Positions 10,821-20,159 of a DNA stretch of 64,000 bases are shown piece by piece. The notes beneath the pieces are model-generated. The model searched no databases. It saw nothing but the letters and a program-made list of their open reading frames with translations, and had not been told where the DNA came from. This DNA comes from Massilia sp. YIM B02769 (GTDB lineage: Bacteria; Pseudomonadota; Gammaproteobacteria; Burkholderiales; Burkholderiaceae_D). Location: contig NZ_JASNRC010000007.1 in assembly GCF_030411995.1 (NCBI RefSeq), positions 125,530-189,529 of the forward strand, written 5' to 3'. Numbering within the stretch: position 1 is the first letter of the stretch; each line of letters begins with the position of its first letter. The translations under genes were made by a program, and so were the position numbers.

Positions 10821-12521
10821 TTAGTCGGCGGCGTAGATGTTGTTGTCCTTGGTTTCGCGAACGAACAGGGCGCCGATCACGACGGTGATCAGGGCGATGA
10901 TGATCGGATACCAGAGGCCATAATAAATGTTGCCGTTGGCCGCCACCAGGGCGAACGAGATAGTGGGCAGCAGGCCGCCGAACCAGCCGTTACCGATGTG
11001 GTAAGGCAGGGACATCGAGCTGTAGCGGATGCGGGTCGGGAACATCTCGACCAGCATGGCGGCGATCGGGCCGTAGACCATGGTCACGTACAGCACCAGG
11101 ATGAACAGCAGCAGCACGACCATCGGCTTGTTGATCTGGGTCGGATCGGCCTTGTCCGGATAGCCGGCCGCTTTCAGGGCGCCGGTGATTTCTTTCTTCA
11201 GCGCGTCTTCCTTGGCCTTGCTGTCGGCGTCGAAGTTCAGGCCGTCAGGGGTCATGGTGGCGTTGAAGCCCTGGAACACCTTGTCGCCGACCTTGACGCT
11301 GGCGACGGTGCCGGCTGGCGCTTCGACCTGGGTGTAGCTGACCGAGGCGTTGGTCAGCATGCGGGTGGTGATGTCGCACGAGGCCGGGAATTTCTTGGTG
11401 CCGGTCGGGTCGATCTGGAAGTTGCACGATGCCGGGTCGGCGACGACGACGACCGGCGAGGTGTTGATGGCGTTTTCCAGGGCCGGGTTGCCGTAGTGGG
11501 TAATGGCCTTGAAGATCGGGAAGTAGGTGGCCGCGGCGATGACACAGCCGCCGAGGATGATCCACTTGCGGCCGATCTTGTCCGACAGCGCGCCGAACAC
11601 CAGGAAGAACGGGGTGGCCAGCAGCAGGGCGATGGCGATCAGGATGTTGGCGGTGGCGCCGTCGATCTTCAGGGTTTGCGTGAGGAAGAACAGGGCGTAG
11701 AACTGGCCGGTGTACCAGACCACGGCCTGGCCCATCGTCAGGCCGACCAGGGCCAGGATGACGATCTTCGCGTTTTTCCATTGCAGGAAGGCTTCCGACA
11801 GCGGACGCTTCGAGGTCTTGCCCTCGGCCTTCATCTTGGCAAAGGCCGGCGACTCGTTCATCGACATCCGGATCCAGACGGAGATGCCCAGCAGCAGCAC
11901 GGACAGCAGGAAGGGAATGCGCCAGCCCCAGGCCAGGAATTCTTCTTCGCCGACGGCGGTACGGGTGCCGAGGATGACCAGCAGCGACAGGAACAGGCCC
12001 ATGGTCGCGGTGGTCTGGATCCAGGCGGTGAAGGCGCCGCGCTTGCCTTCCGGGGCGTGCTCGGCGACATAGGTGGCCGCGCCGCCGTATTCGCCGCCCA
12101 GCGCCAGGCCTTGCAGGATGCGCAGGGTGACCAGGATGATCGGCGCCGCGATGCCGATCGAGGCGTGGCCCGGCAGCAGGCCGACGAGGAAGGTCGAGCC
12201 GCCCATGATGAGGATGGTGACCAGGAAGGTGTACTTGCGGCCGATCATGTCGCCGAGGCGGCCGAACACGAGCGCGCCGAACGGACGCACGATGAAGCCG
12301 GCGGCGAAGGTGAGCAGGGCGAAGATGAACGAGGTGGTCGGGTCGCCGAGGAAGAACTGCTTGCCGATGATGGCGGCGAGCGAACCGTAGAGGTAGAAGT
12401 CATACCACTCGAAAACGGTGCCGAGCGAGGACGCAAAGATCACCTTGCGTTCTTCCTTGGTCATCGCGCTGGAGGTGGGCGCTGCCTTGCCTCCTGCGGT
12501 CATGCCGGGTGTGATAGCCAT
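10821..12521 (-). CDS. MFS transporter, metabolite:H+ symporter (MHS/ProP-like) group
   Basis: A 566-residue permease. The N-terminus (GTVFEWYDFYLYGSLA, then FGRLGDMIGRKYTFL) is characteristic of the MHS subfamily of MFS proteins, which import organic acids, osmolytes or dicarboxylates with protons. It is longer than usual (~430-450) because a soluble insert of about 110 residues (roughly 345-455, with two cysteines in ASCNFQ and PASCDI) lies between late membrane segments, probably in the periplasm. It ends with a terminator at 10770. Four 11-bp direct repeats at 12594-12637 lie about 75 bases upstream and suggest response-regulator control. Confidence 0.88.
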   Translation of the reverse strand: MAITPGMTAGGKAAPTSSAMTKEERKVIFASSLGTVFEWYDFYLYGSLAAIIGKQFFLGDPTTSFIFALLTFAAGFIVRPFGALVFGRLGDMIGRKYTFLVTILIMGGSTFLVGLLPGHASIGIAAPIILVTLRILQGLALGGEYGGAATYVAEHAPEGKRGAFTAWIQTTATMGLFLSLLVILGTRTAVGEEEFLAWGWRIPFLLSVLLLGISVWIRMSMNESPAFAKMKAEGKTSKRPLSEAFLQWKNAKIVILALVGLTMGQAVVWYTGQFYALFFLTQTLKIDGATANILIAIALLLATPFFLVFGALSDKIGRKWIILGGCVIAAATYFPIFKAITHYGNPALENAINTSPVVVVADPASCNFQIDPTGTKKFPASCDITTRMLTNASVSYTQVEAPAGTVASVKVGDKVFQGFNATMTPDGLNFDADSKAKEDALKKEITGALKAAGYPDKADPTQINKPMVVLLLFILVLYVTMVYGPIAAMLVEMFPTRIRYSSMSLPYHIGNGWFGGLLPTISFALVAANGNIYYGLWYPIIIALITVVIGALFVRETKDNNIYAAD

Positions 12522-12593
12522 GTTGTGTGTCTCCGTATTTAATGTAAGTCATCGGATAGCCGATACTTGGTCAGCTGGAACGGAGTGTGGACC

Positions 12594-12637
12594 GTTAAAC
12601 TTACGTCATGCTTGCTCCAAACTTACTGCAAACTTAC
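12594..12637 (-). promoter_or_regulatory. Four tandem 11-bp repeats upstream of MHS transporter
   Basis: Read on the minus strand the units are GTAAGTTTGCA, GTAAGTTTGGA, GCAAGCATGAC and GTAAGTTTAAC, each exactly 11 bases long. Eleven-base direct repeats are the binding pattern of OmpR/PhoB-type response regulators, which stack on one DNA face. The array is 73-116 bases upstream of the transporter ATG, a normal activator position. The regulator is not in the window. Confidence 0.6.
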
Positions 12638-12780
12638 TAAAGCTTGACGGCAGGCTTTGACGGGAGCACCGGTGTGTCGTGTCGCCGGCGCGGCATCCGT
12701 TTCATATAGGCGTTCGACAGCGTCCCCGGCCGCAAAAATCCCGCTTGCATATGATGAGGCGCAAGGCTTCAGATTTACGA

Positions 12781-12806
12781 ACGACCGTACTTATCTGTGC
12801 TATTCT
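12781..12806 (+). promoter_or_regulatory. Shared promoter/operator motif upstream of thiolase
   Basis: This is the partner of the site at 5995: ACGACCGTACTT, four bases, then GTGCTATTCT with TATTCT as a possible -10 box, ending 35 bases before the thiolase ATG. Identity with the other site is 21 of 26 bases without gaps. It links expression of the thiolase operon to the FadB-like gene. Confidence 0.55.
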
Positions 12807-12841
12807 GGTTTGATCGAATACCAACAACCAGGGAGACCAGA

Positions 12842-14020
12842 ATGCAAGACGCCGTCATCGTTTCGACCGCCCGCACCGGCTTGGCCAAGTCGTGGAAAGG
12901 GGCATTCAACATGACCCACGGAGCCAGCCTCGGCGGCCACGTGCTGGCCGCCGCCATCGCGCGCGCCGGCATCGAACCCGGCGAAGTCGAGGACGTGATC
13001 ATGGGCTGCGCCAATCCCGAAGGCGCCACCGGCGGCAACATCGCGCGCCAGATCGCGTTGCGCGCCGGCTGCCCGGTGACGGTGCCGGGCATGACCGTCA
13101 ACCGCTTCTGTTCTTCCGGCCTGCAAACCATCGCCCTGGCGGCCCAGCGCGTGCTGGCCGGCGAAGGCGAGATCTTCGCCGCCGGCGGCGTCGAGTCGAT
13201 CTCCTGCGTGCAGCAGGAAATGAATACCCACATGCTGCGCGACCCGGCCCTGCGCGCGCAGAAGCCCGAGATCTACTGGTCGATGCTGCAGACCGCCGAG
13301 ATGGTGGCCAAGCGCTACGGCATCGCCAAGGAGCGCCAGGACATCTACGGCGTGCAGAGCCAGTTGCGCGCAGCCGCCGCCCAGCTCGAAGGCCGCTTCG
13401 ACGCGGAAATCGTGCCGATGACGACCGTGATGGGTGTGGCCGACAAGGCCTCGGGCCGCCTGCTCACGCGCGAAGTGACGATCGGCGCCGATGAGGGCAT
13501 CCGCGCCGATACGACGCTCGAGGGTGTGAGCAAGATCCGCACCGCGCTGCCGGGCGGCGTGGTCACCGCGGGGAATGCCAGCCAGTTCTCGGACGGCGCC
13601 TCGGTGTCGATCGTGATGAGCCGGCGCATGGCCGAAGCCAAGGGGCTGGCGCCGCTGGGTGTGTTCCGCGGCTTTGCGGTGGCCGGCTGCGAGCCGGACG
13701 AAATGGGCATCGGGCCGGTGTATGCGGTGCCGAAGCTGCTGCAAAAGGCCGGCCTCAGCGTCGACGACATCGGTTTGTGGGAATTGAACGAAGCCTTTGC
13801 CGTGCAGGTACTGTATTGCGCCGACACGCTGGGCATCCCGATGGAGCGCCTGAACGTGAACGGCGGCGCGATCGCGGTCGGCCACCCGTATGGCGTGTCC
13901 GGTGCGCGCCTGGTCGGGCATGCGCTGATCGAAGGCAAGCGCCGGGGCGTGAAATATGTCGTGGTGACGATGTGCATCGGCGGCGGCCAGGGTGCAGCAG
14001 GGCTGTTTGAAGTGCTGTAA
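12842..14020 (+). CDS. Acetyl-CoA C-acyltransferase (thiolase)
   Basis: A 392-residue thiolase that cleaves 3-ketoacyl-CoA with CoA, the last step of beta-oxidation. The catalytic triad is visible: nucleophile Cys90 (NRFCSSG), His348 ([10 protein letters not shown]) and Cys378 (CIGGGQG). The start at 12842 follows a GGGAG ribosome site and begins [13 protein letters not shown], the standard thiolase N-terminus; an upstream in-frame start adds only non-homologous residues. It heads a run of four plus-strand genes (thiolase, Dabb, SDR, SDR) and shares its promoter motif with the FadB-like gene at 6082. Confidence 0.93.
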   Translation: MQDAVIVSTARTGLAKSWKGAFNMTHGASLGGHVLAAAIARAGIEPGEVEDVIMGCANPEGATGGNIARQIALRAGCPVTVPGMTVNRFCSSGLQTIALAAQRVLAGEGEIFAAGGVESISCVQQEMNTHMLRDPALRAQKPEIYWSMLQTAEMVAKRYGIAKERQDIYGVQSQLRAAAAQLEGRFDAEIVPMTTVMGVADKASGRLLTREVTIGADEGIRADTTLEGVSKIRTALPGGVVTAGNASQFSDGASVSIVMSRRMAEAKGLAPLGVFRGFAVAGCEPDEMGIGPVYAVPKLLQKAGLSVDDIGLWELNEAFAVQVLYCADTLGIPMERLNVNGGAIAVGHPYGVSGARLVGHALIEGKRRGVKYVVVTMCIGGGQGAAGLFEVL

Positions 14021-14077
14021 GACAGGCCCTGTGATATCAAATGCCTTGCTAAATAGTTAGAAAGATTCGAGAAACAT

Positions 14078-14380
14078 ATGATTCGACACATCGTGATGTG
14101 GAAACTGAAGGAAGAAGCCGAGGGCGCCGACCGCCTGGGCAATGCCCGCGAGATGAAGCGCCGCCTGGACGCATGCGCGGCCATCGTCCCGGGCATCCTG
14201 CAATTCGAGGTGGCGCTCGCCCAGCCGGGTCTGGAAGCGACCTACGACGTGGTCCTGAATTCGGCCTTCGAGAGCCGCGAAGCGCTGGAAGCCTATGCCA
14301 GCCACCCGACCCACAAGGCGTTGATGCCTTTCTTCAAGGCGGTGCGCGACGAGCGCCAGTGCATGGATTACGAAGCCTGA
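14078..14380 (+). CDS. Dabb family (stress-responsive A/B barrel) protein
   Basis: A 100-residue single-domain protein starting MIRHIVMWKLKEEA, with the typical dimeric alpha/beta barrel pattern (VPGILQFEVAL in the middle, YASHPTHKALMPFF near the end). Dabb proteins form ferredoxin-like dimers; their substrates in bacteria are mostly unknown. It lies 57 bases after the thiolase and 30 bases before an SDR gene, so it is probably part of the same catabolic operon. Confidence 0.85.
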   Translation: MIRHIVMWKLKEEAEGADRLGNAREMKRRLDACAAIVPGILQFEVALAQPGLEATYDVVLNSAFESREALEAYASHPTHKALMPFFKAVRDERQCMDYEA

Positions 14381-14410
14381 ACCGAAACACACCATAACAA
14401 CGGAGACAGC

Positions 14411-15193
14411 ATGCGCACTACCCAGGAACTCTTTTCATTGCAAGGCAAGACCGCCCTCGTGACCGGCGGCTCGCGCGGGCTCGGCCTGCAGATGGCCGAA
14501 GCGCTCGGCGAGCAGGGCGCGCGCCTGGTCATTTCCTCGCGCAAGCAGGAAGAACTCGACCTCGCCGTGGCCCACCTGGCGTCGAAAGGCATCGAGGCCT
14601 CGGCGATTGCGGCCGACCTGTCGCACGAAGCGAACGTGGGGCCTTTTGTGGAGGAAGCGCTGCGCCGCCTCGGCCAGATCGATATCCTGATCAACAACGC
14701 CGGCGCCAGCTGGGGTGCCCCGGCCGAGGAACACCCGCTCGACGCCTGGGACAAGGTCATGAACCTGAATGTGCGCAGTATCTTTTTGGTGAGCCAGGCG
14801 GTGGGCAAGCTGTCGATGATCCCGCGCGGCTATGGGCGCATCGTGAATATCTCCTCGATTGCGGGCCTGGCCGGCAATCCGCCGGGCACCATGAGCACGA
14901 TCGCCTACAACACCTCGAAGGGCGCCATCGTGAACTTCACGCGCGCGCTGGCCGGCGAATGGGGCCGCCACGGGATTACCGTGAACTCGATCGCGCCGGG
15001 CTTCTTCCCGTCTAAAATGACCAAGGGCGTGCTGGCGACCATCGGCGCCGACGTGCTGGCCAAGGATGCGCCGCTGGCGCGCCTGGGCGACGACGAGGAC
15101 TTGAAGGGCGCGGTGGTGCTGTTCGCCTCCGACGCCGGCAAGCACATCACGGGCCAGATCCTGGCTGTCGACGGCGGCGTGTCCGCGGTCTGA
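14411..15193 (+). CDS. SDR family oxidoreductase
   Basis: A 260-residue classical short-chain dehydrogenase/reductase. It has the cofactor loop TGGSRGLG (near residue 18), NNAG, a Ser-Tyr-Lys active site (NISSIAGLAG, YNTSKGA) and a C-terminal VDGGVSAV end. The arginine following the glycine loop suggests NADP(H), though this is inference. It may reduce or oxidise a 3-hydroxy/ketoacyl intermediate given its place behind the thiolase. AACGGAGA acts as ribosome site. Twelve bases separate it from the next SDR gene. Confidence 0.9.
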   Translation: MRTTQELFSLQGKTALVTGGSRGLGLQMAEALGEQGARLVISSRKQEELDLAVAHLASKGIEASAIAADLSHEANVGPFVEEALRRLGQIDILINNAGASWGAPAEEHPLDAWDKVMNLNVRSIFLVSQAVGKLSMIPRGYGRIVNISSIAGLAGNPPGTMSTIAYNTSKGAIVNFTRALAGEWGRHGITVNSIAPGFFPSKMTKGVLATIGADVLAKDAPLARLGDDEDLKGAVVLFASDAGKHITGQILAVDGGVSAV

Positions 15194-15204
15194 GGGGAAT
15201 CGAC

Positions 15205-16101
15205 ATGAAAAACTTCAGCGGTAAAGTTGCCGTCATCACCGGCGCGGGCAGTGGCCTGGGACGCGAATTCGCCGACACGGCGGCCAGCCTCGGCATGAAG
15301 CTGGTGCTGGCCGACATCCAGGCCGATGCGCTGGAAAAGGCGACCGACGAATTGCTGGCGCAGGGTGTCGAGGTGCTGGCCATGGTCTGCGACGTCAGCA
15401 AGGGTGCCCACGTCGAGGAGTTGGCGGACGCGGCGCTCGCGCGCTTCCACGGCATCCACCTGGTATTCAACAATGCCGGCGTCGGTTCGGGCGGCCTGAT
15501 CTGGGAAAACAGCGCCGAGGATTGGGAATGGGTGCTCGGCGTGAACCTGTGGGGCGTGATCCACGGCGTGCGCGTGTTCACCCGCGCGATGCTCGAATGC
15601 GCGAAGAAGGACCCGGCCTTCGAGGGGCATATCGTGAACACGGCCTCGATGGCCGGGCTGCTGAATGCGCCGGCGATGGGCGTGTACAACGTGTCGAAGC
15701 ATGCGGTGGTGTCGCTGTCGGAGACGCTGTACCACGATTTGCAGCTGGTCGGTGCGCCGATCGGCGCCTCGGTGCTGTGCCCGTATTTCGTCCCGACCGG
15801 GATCAGCCATTCGCACCGTAACCGGCCGGAAGAATTGAAGGCCGAGGGCGGGCCGACCAACAGCCAGATCGCGGCGCAGGCGCTGACGGTGAAGGCGGTC
15901 GAATCGGGCAAGGTCTCGGCGCGCGACGTGTCGCGCATGACCTTCGACGCGATCCGCGACGGGCAGTTCTACATCTTCTCGCATCCGCACGCGCTGGGCG
16001 GCGTGGCCGAGCGCATGGACGCGATCGTGCATGCCAAGAATCCGCCCGATCCGTATGCGGCGACGCCGCACGTGCGCGAGATCCTGCGCGCGAAGCTGTA
16101 A
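15205..16101 (+). CDS. SDR family oxidoreductase
   Basis: A 298-residue short-chain dehydrogenase with TGAGSGLGREFA (near 12), FNNAGVGSGG and the YNVSKHA active-site segment. It is longer than the preceding SDR because of a ~40-residue C-terminal extension (QFYIFSHPHALGG...). An aspartate at the end of the second strand (VLADIQADAL) points to NAD(H). It is last in the thiolase operon. An imperfect hairpin follows two bases after the stop. Confidence 0.9.
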   Translation: MKNFSGKVAVITGAGSGLGREFADTAASLGMKLVLADIQADALEKATDELLAQGVEVLAMVCDVSKGAHVEELADAALARFHGIHLVFNNAGVGSGGLIWENSAEDWEWVLGVNLWGVIHGVRVFTRAMLECAKKDPAFEGHIVNTASMAGLLNAPAMGVYNVSKHAVVSLSETLYHDLQLVGAPIGASVLCPYFVPTGISHSHRNRPEELKAEGGPTNSQIAAQALTVKAVESGKVSARDVSRMTFDAIRDGQFYIFSHPHALGGVAERMDAIVHAKNPPDPYAATPHVREILRAKL

Positions 16102-16103
16102 AA

Positions 16104-16133
16104 ACAGAGGGGCAGTCGCGGCTGCCCCTCTGT
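16104..16133. terminator. Hairpin between convergent genes, possible terminator
   Basis: ACAGAGGGGCAG and CTGCCCCTCTGT pair around a short loop directly after the SDR stop. The T run (five T) follows the hairpin only on the minus strand, so it terminates minus-strand transcription best. In the plus direction the tail is weak. Confidence 0.6.
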
Positions 16134-16200
16134 GCGTCGATTCATTGAGGACCGCAGCAACGATGAGCAGGGGTGTACGCATCGCGGCCTCCTGAGATTC

Positions 16201-16309
16201 GTAGGGTGGGGGCCCCTGTGCCCACGCGGTGATCGTTATCGGCTCCGATATACGGCCGGATGATCTTGCTGATACGTATCACCGCGTGGGCACGGGGCGC
16301 CCACCCTAC
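16201..16309. repeat. Long palindromic repeat (REP/MITE-like)
   Basis: The left arm (16201-16232, starting GTAGGGTGGG) and right arm (16278-16309, ending CCCACCCTAC) are inverted copies of about 32 bases with few mismatches, separated by ~45 bases that contain the smaller palindrome GATACGTATC. Such GTAGGGTGGGC...GCGTGGGCAC elements are intergenic dispersed repeats in beta-proteobacteria by my recollection. The right arm provides the stop codon of the NRDE gene. Confidence 0.7.
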
Positions 16310-17049
16310 GGCCGCACTATCCGCTCGTGCAACTCCGCCGGCGCATTGTCGTACAGCTTCACCACCGTCGAGGTGCGCGTGCCGTAGCCCGCCGTCTCGA
16401 TGCACACCGCCGACAGCACCCGCTCCAGGTCGAGCGACACGCCGGTCTCGGGCAAACGCATGTCCGGCGCACGCGTGGTATCGGCCAGCATCTCGAAATA
16501 GGCGTCCTCCGGCGCGCCCTGGCACAGCAGGCTCGCGAACTGCGCCTTGGTGCGCGTGACCTTCGGCCATGGCGCATCCAGCAGGCTGTTCGAGATGCCG
16601 TAGATGCGGCCTTCTTCCAGCGGCTGGCCATTGCGCGCATCGCCGCCGGCCCGGTTCGAGTACCAGTACAGCGCCTTGGCGTCGCCCAGCACCAGGTTGT
16701 AGCCGTTGTAGATGTCGCCGCGCTCGCGCAGCACATCCAGGTAGTCGGCGGCCGACAGCGAGCCTTTCAGGAAGTCCGCCACCAGCGCCCCGCGCGAAGG
16801 CGCGTCCGGCTTCACCTCGTTCGGCGCGCGGATATTGGTCAGCGCCGCAAACTTCGGGCCGTTCGGCCCTTCGCGCGTGACGCCCATCCAGCTGCCGCCG
16901 TGTTCCAGGTCGCGCCCGGCGATCACGTTCGGGTTCTCCGGCCAGGGCGCCGCCGGCGCGGCGGGACGATCATAGAATTCGTCGCGGTTGGCGGCGGCAA
17001 TCACCGGCACGCCCGGGATGACGCGCCAGGCAAAGACGATCAGGCACAT
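16306..17049 (-). CDS. NRDE (TANGO2-like) family protein
   Basis: A 247-residue protein beginning MCLIVFAWRV and carrying the namesake NRDE tetrapeptide (AANRDEFYDRP, near 21). The N-terminal Cys2 and this motif resemble Ntn-hydrolase-type proteins; TANGO2 in eukaryotes belongs to the same family. The biochemical role is unsettled. The stop codon lies inside the right arm of the palindromic repeat, so the last few residues (IVRP) may be encoded by inserted repeat DNA. The start overlaps the end of the DUF4936 gene by 10 bases, forming an operon ygfZ-DUF4936-NRDE. Confidence 0.88.
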   Translation of the reverse strand: MCLIVFAWRVIPGVPVIAAANRDEFYDRPAAPAAPWPENPNVIAGRDLEHGGSWMGVTREGPNGPKFAALTNIRAPNEVKPDAPSRGALVADFLKGSLSAADYLDVLRERGDIYNGYNLVLGDAKALYWYSNRAGGDARNGQPLEEGRIYGISNSLLDAPWPKVTRTKAQFASLLCQGAPEDAYFEMLADTTRAPDMRLPETGVSLDLERVLSAVCIETAGYGTRTSTVVKLYDNAPAELHERIVRP

Positions 17050-17324
17050 GTGAACTCCACAAAAACTTCGGCGCGGCGCGGGCCGTCGATCAGGGCGGCC
17101 ATGCCGCTGGCCACGGCGCGCTCTTCGACCAAGGCGGCCAGGCGCGCGTCGGCCCGGGGGTAGACTTCCATCCAGGTCTGCAGGCCGTTCTTGCTCTCGG
17201 GGCGGCGCAGCAGCTGGCCATGGACGCCGTCCTGCGTCAGGCGCGCCTGCATGGCGCGCACCAGCGGTTCCAGCTGGGCGGCGCGCGCCTCAGGCACCTT
17301 GTAATAGACGTACAGGTCGACCAT
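17040..17324 (-). CDS. DUF4936 family protein
   Basis: A 94-residue protein starting MVDLYVYYKV, with a ferredoxin-like alpha/beta pattern and the RRPESKNGLQTWMEVYP segment typical of DUF4936. The function is unknown. It sits one base after the ygfZ stop codon and overlaps the NRDE gene start, a tight arrangement implying co-translation. I recall the ygfZ linkage as common in beta-proteobacteria. Confidence 0.85.
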   Translation of the reverse strand: MVDLYVYYKVPEARAAQLEPLVRAMQARLTQDGVHGQLLRRPESKNGLQTWMEVYPRADARLAALVEERAVASGMAALIDGPRRAEVFVEFTCA

Positions 17325-17325
17325 G

Positions 17326-18384
17326 CTAGAGATCGAGCGCGTCGAGCGGGTAGGGCATGGGCTGGAAGCGCAGGGCCGGGCCGGCGGCCGAGCCGTGGCG
17401 CACGTCCTCTTCCAGGGCGGCCAGCTTGATCTCGACCAGCAGGTCGGCGCCGCCGGTCCCGTTCGGCGCGGCGTTCACGACCATGCCGCAAGGCTGGTCC
17501 GGATCGCTCGTCGAAAACACTTCGTCGCCGGCGCGGGCCGCGGCATTTTCCACCGTGGCGAGTGCCGTGCGGCGCTTCAGCTTGCCCAGGTACTGGCTGC
17601 GCGCGACGATTTCCTGGCCCGGATAGCAGCCTTTCTTGAAATTCACGCCGCCCAGCAGTTCCAGGTTGACCATCTGCGGCACGAACTGCTCCTGGGTCGG
17701 CCCGGTCACTTGCGGCACGCCGGCGTGGATCGCGGCCAGGTGCCAGGCCGCGTTACCGCCCAGGGCGAGTTCCGCGCTCAGTGCCGGGAAGGCCGCCTGG
17801 GCCGTCGCGGCCGACGTGATCCAGAGGTAGCGCGGCGCGCCAAAGGCGTCGGCCAGGCGGAGCACGGTGCCCTTGTCGCCGCCCGTCTTGCCGTAAGGGG
17901 CGTCCGGCAGCTCGCCCACCTGGGCACGCAGGGCCGCTTCGCCCCTGGCGCCGCCGATGCCGAGGACCGCCGCGAACGCTTCCTCGTCGGTCGCATCGCG
18001 CAGCTTGGCTTTGGCGCGCAGCACGAACATCGTCAGGCGCTTTTGCAGCGGCGCCTGGATGGCGCGCGGCAGTTGCAGGTAGACCGCATCGGCGTCACGC
18101 CAATACAGGAAGGTCGCCTGCAAACGCCCCTTCGGCGTGCAGTAACCGGCCAGGCGGGCTTCGCCCGTGCCGAGATGCTCGACGTCGTTGGTCAATTGGT
18201 TGTGCAGGAAGCCGGCCGCGTCCTCGCCGGCCACGGCGATCAGGCCGAGGTCGGTGACGGGGGCGACAAAGCCGGCGGCCAGGTCGGCCACGCCCAGGCT
18301 GCGGCCGAAGTCGTCGACCTGGGTTGCTTCGTCAATATGGAAGCGGGCGCCGTGCGACGCCAGATAGTCTGTCCAGTTGCTCAT
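17326..18384 (-). CDS. ygfZ: Folate-binding protein YgfZ (Fe-S cluster assembly/repair factor)
   Basis: A 352-residue GcvT-like tetrahydrofolate-binding protein. The diagnostic YgfZ signature KGCYPGQEIVAR, with the conserved cysteine, is present about two-thirds along; DAAGFLHNQLTNDV matches the N-terminal domain. YgfZ/IBA57 proteins assist biogenesis or repair of some iron-sulphur enzymes in the cytosol. It is first gene of a three-gene minus-strand operon and divergent from mltG, with about 150 bases between. Confidence 0.92.
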   Translation of the reverse strand: MSNWTDYLASHGARFHIDEATQVDDFGRSLGVADLAAGFVAPVTDLGLIAVAGEDAAGFLHNQLTNDVEHLGTGEARLAGYCTPKGRLQATFLYWRDADAVYLQLPRAIQAPLQKRLTMFVLRAKAKLRDATDEEAFAAVLGIGGARGEAALRAQVGELPDAPYGKTGGDKGTVLRLADAFGAPRYLWITSAATAQAAFPALSAELALGGNAAWHLAAIHAGVPQVTGPTQEQFVPQMVNLELLGGVNFKKGCYPGQEIVARSQYLGKLKRRTALATVENAAARAGDEVFSTSDPDQPCGMVVNAAPNGTGGADLLVEIKLAALEEDVRHGSAAGPALRFQPMPYPLDALDL

Positions 18385-18531
18385 AAATGCAATATGCTGT
18401 GCGATTAGGCTTTATCATTACGGCCTCATTATAGAGTTGTCGAGCGAATCGCGCCGGAGACGGCGAAAACCGGCACATCGCCAACCCGCTACACGCCGGT
18501 TTCCGGGGTCCCGTTAAAAATTAAAAACAGA

Positions 18532-19533
18532 ATGGCACTGATAAAAAAACTCATCCTTACCGGCGCGATCGTGTCAGTCGCGGCGGCCGGCGGTTTCGCC
18601 TGGTGGTCGAAGCACCCGCTGACCACTGGCGGGGCGCCGATCGAATTCACCGTCACCCCCGGCAGCGGCGTGAATGCGGCCGCCCAGCAGATGGCGAATG
18701 CCGGCGTGCCGGTCAATCCCTTCCTGTTCCAGGTGCTGGCCCGCGTGACCGGCCAGAGCGCGCGCATCAAGGCCGGCAGCTACGAGCTGAAGCCGAACAC
18801 CTCGCCGCGCCGCCTGCTTACGCAACTGGTGCGCGGCGAATTCGCCCAGGAAGCGGTGACCATCATCGAGGGCTGGACCTTCCGCCAGATGCGCGAAGCG
18901 ATTGCCGCCACCAGGACGCTGCGCCACGAAACGGCGCAGATGTCGGATACCGAACTGATGGCGAAGATCACGCCGGAGTTCAAGCAGCCCGAGGGCCTGT
19001 TCTTCCCCGACACCTATCTGTTCGCCAAGGGATCGAGCGATTTGCAGATCTACCGCCAGGCGCACCAGATGCTCCTCAATCGCCTGAACGCGGCCTGGGA
19101 AAAGCGCGACCCGAACCTGCCCTACAAGAATCCGTACGAGGCGCTGATCATGGCCTCGATCGTGGAAAAGGAAACCGGCCAGAAGAGCGAACGCGCCATG
19201 ATCGCCGGCGTCTTCGTGAACCGCCTGCGCACCGGCATGATGCTGCAGACCGACCCGAGCGTGATCTACGGCATGGGCCTGCGCTACGAGGGCAAGATCG
19301 CCAAGAAGGATTTGCTGACCGATACCCCATTCAATACCTATACCCGCTACGGCCTGCCGCCGACGCCGATTTCGCTGCCGGGCGTGCAATCGCTGGCGGC
19401 GGCGATGGCACCGGCCAAGACCGACGCCTTGTACTTTGTCTCGCGCAACGATGGCACCAGCCAGTTCTCCGACAACCTGAACGACCATAACCGGGCCGTG
19501 AACCAATACCAGCGCGGAGTAGCCCGTCCATGA
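18532..19533 (+). CDS. mltG: Endolytic murein transglycosylase MltG
   Basis: A 333-residue YceG/MltG-family lytic transglycosylase that cuts nascent peptidoglycan glycan strands at the inner membrane. One N-terminal membrane helix (about 5-25: [19 protein letters not shown]) anchors the protein. A LysM-like region precedes the catalytic domain with FFPDTYLF and the catalytic glutamate in [10 protein letters not shown]. Length fits the family (~340). The stop overlaps tmk by four bases (mltG-tmk-holB), the arrangement also found in E. coli. Confidence 0.94.
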   Translation: MALIKKLILTGAIVSVAAAGGFAWWSKHPLTTGGAPIEFTVTPGSGVNAAAQQMANAGVPVNPFLFQVLARVTGQSARIKAGSYELKPNTSPRRLLTQLVRGEFAQEAVTIIEGWTFRQMREAIAATRTLRHETAQMSDTELMAKITPEFKQPEGLFFPDTYLFAKGSSDLQIYRQAHQMLLNRLNAAWEKRDPNLPYKNPYEALIMASIVEKETGQKSERAMIAGVFVNRLRTGMMLQTDPSVIYGMGLRYEGKIAKKDLLTDTPFNTYTRYGLPPTPISLPGVQSLAAAMAPAKTDALYFVSRNDGTSQFSDNLNDHNRAVNQYQRGVARP

Positions 19534-20159
19534 GCAGCATCGATACAACCCCTCGCGGCAAGTTCATCACCTTCGAGGGCATCGACGGCGCCGGCAAATC
19601 GACCCACATCGGCTTCGTCACCGAGCTGATCAAGTCGCACGGCAAGCTAGTTGTCGCCTCGCGCGAACCGGGCGGCACGCCGCTGGGCGAAAAGCTGCGC
19701 GACCTGCTCTTGCACGAAAAGATGCACCTGGAAACCGAAGCCCTGCTGATGTTCGCCAGCCGCCGCGAGCACATCGCGCAAGTCATCGAACCGGGCCTGG
19801 CCTCGGGCGCCTGGGTCTTGTCGGACCGCTTCAGCGATGCCAGCTTCGCCTACCAGAGCGGCGGACGCGGCCTCGACCGCGCCAAGATGGAGGCGCTGGA
19901 AGCCTGGGTCCATCCGCAGCTGCAACCCGACCTGACCCTGCTGTTCGACGTCCCACTCGAAGTGGCGCGCGAACGCCTGGATGCCACCCGCACCCTGGAC
20001 AAGTTCGAGAAGGAACAAGGCGAATTCTTTGCCCGCTGCCGCGCCGAGTACCTGCGCCGCGCGGCGCAATACCCTGAACGTTTCGTGGTCGTCGATTCGA
20101 CCCGCAGCATCGAGGCCACGCAGCAGACTCTCCGCGAGGCCCTGGAGAAATTTTTGTGA
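19530..20159 (+). CDS. tmk: Thymidylate kinase
   Basis: A 209-residue dTMP kinase that makes dTDP for DNA synthesis. The P-loop [12 protein letters not shown] (near 14-25), the dTMP-binding EPGGTPLGE and the [16 protein letters not shown] lid/base region are all intact. ATGA overlap with mltG upstream and GTGA overlap with holB downstream show tight translational coupling. Confidence 0.96.
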   Translation: MSSIDTTPRGKFITFEGIDGAGKSTHIGFVTELIKSHGKLVVASREPGGTPLGEKLRDLLLHEKMHLETEALLMFASRREHIAQVIEPGLASGAWVLSDRFSDASFAYQSGGRGLDRAKMEALEAWVHPQLQPDLTLLFDVPLEVARERLDATRTLDKFEKEQGEFFARCRAEYLRRAAQYPERFVVVDSTRSIEATQQTLREALEKFL

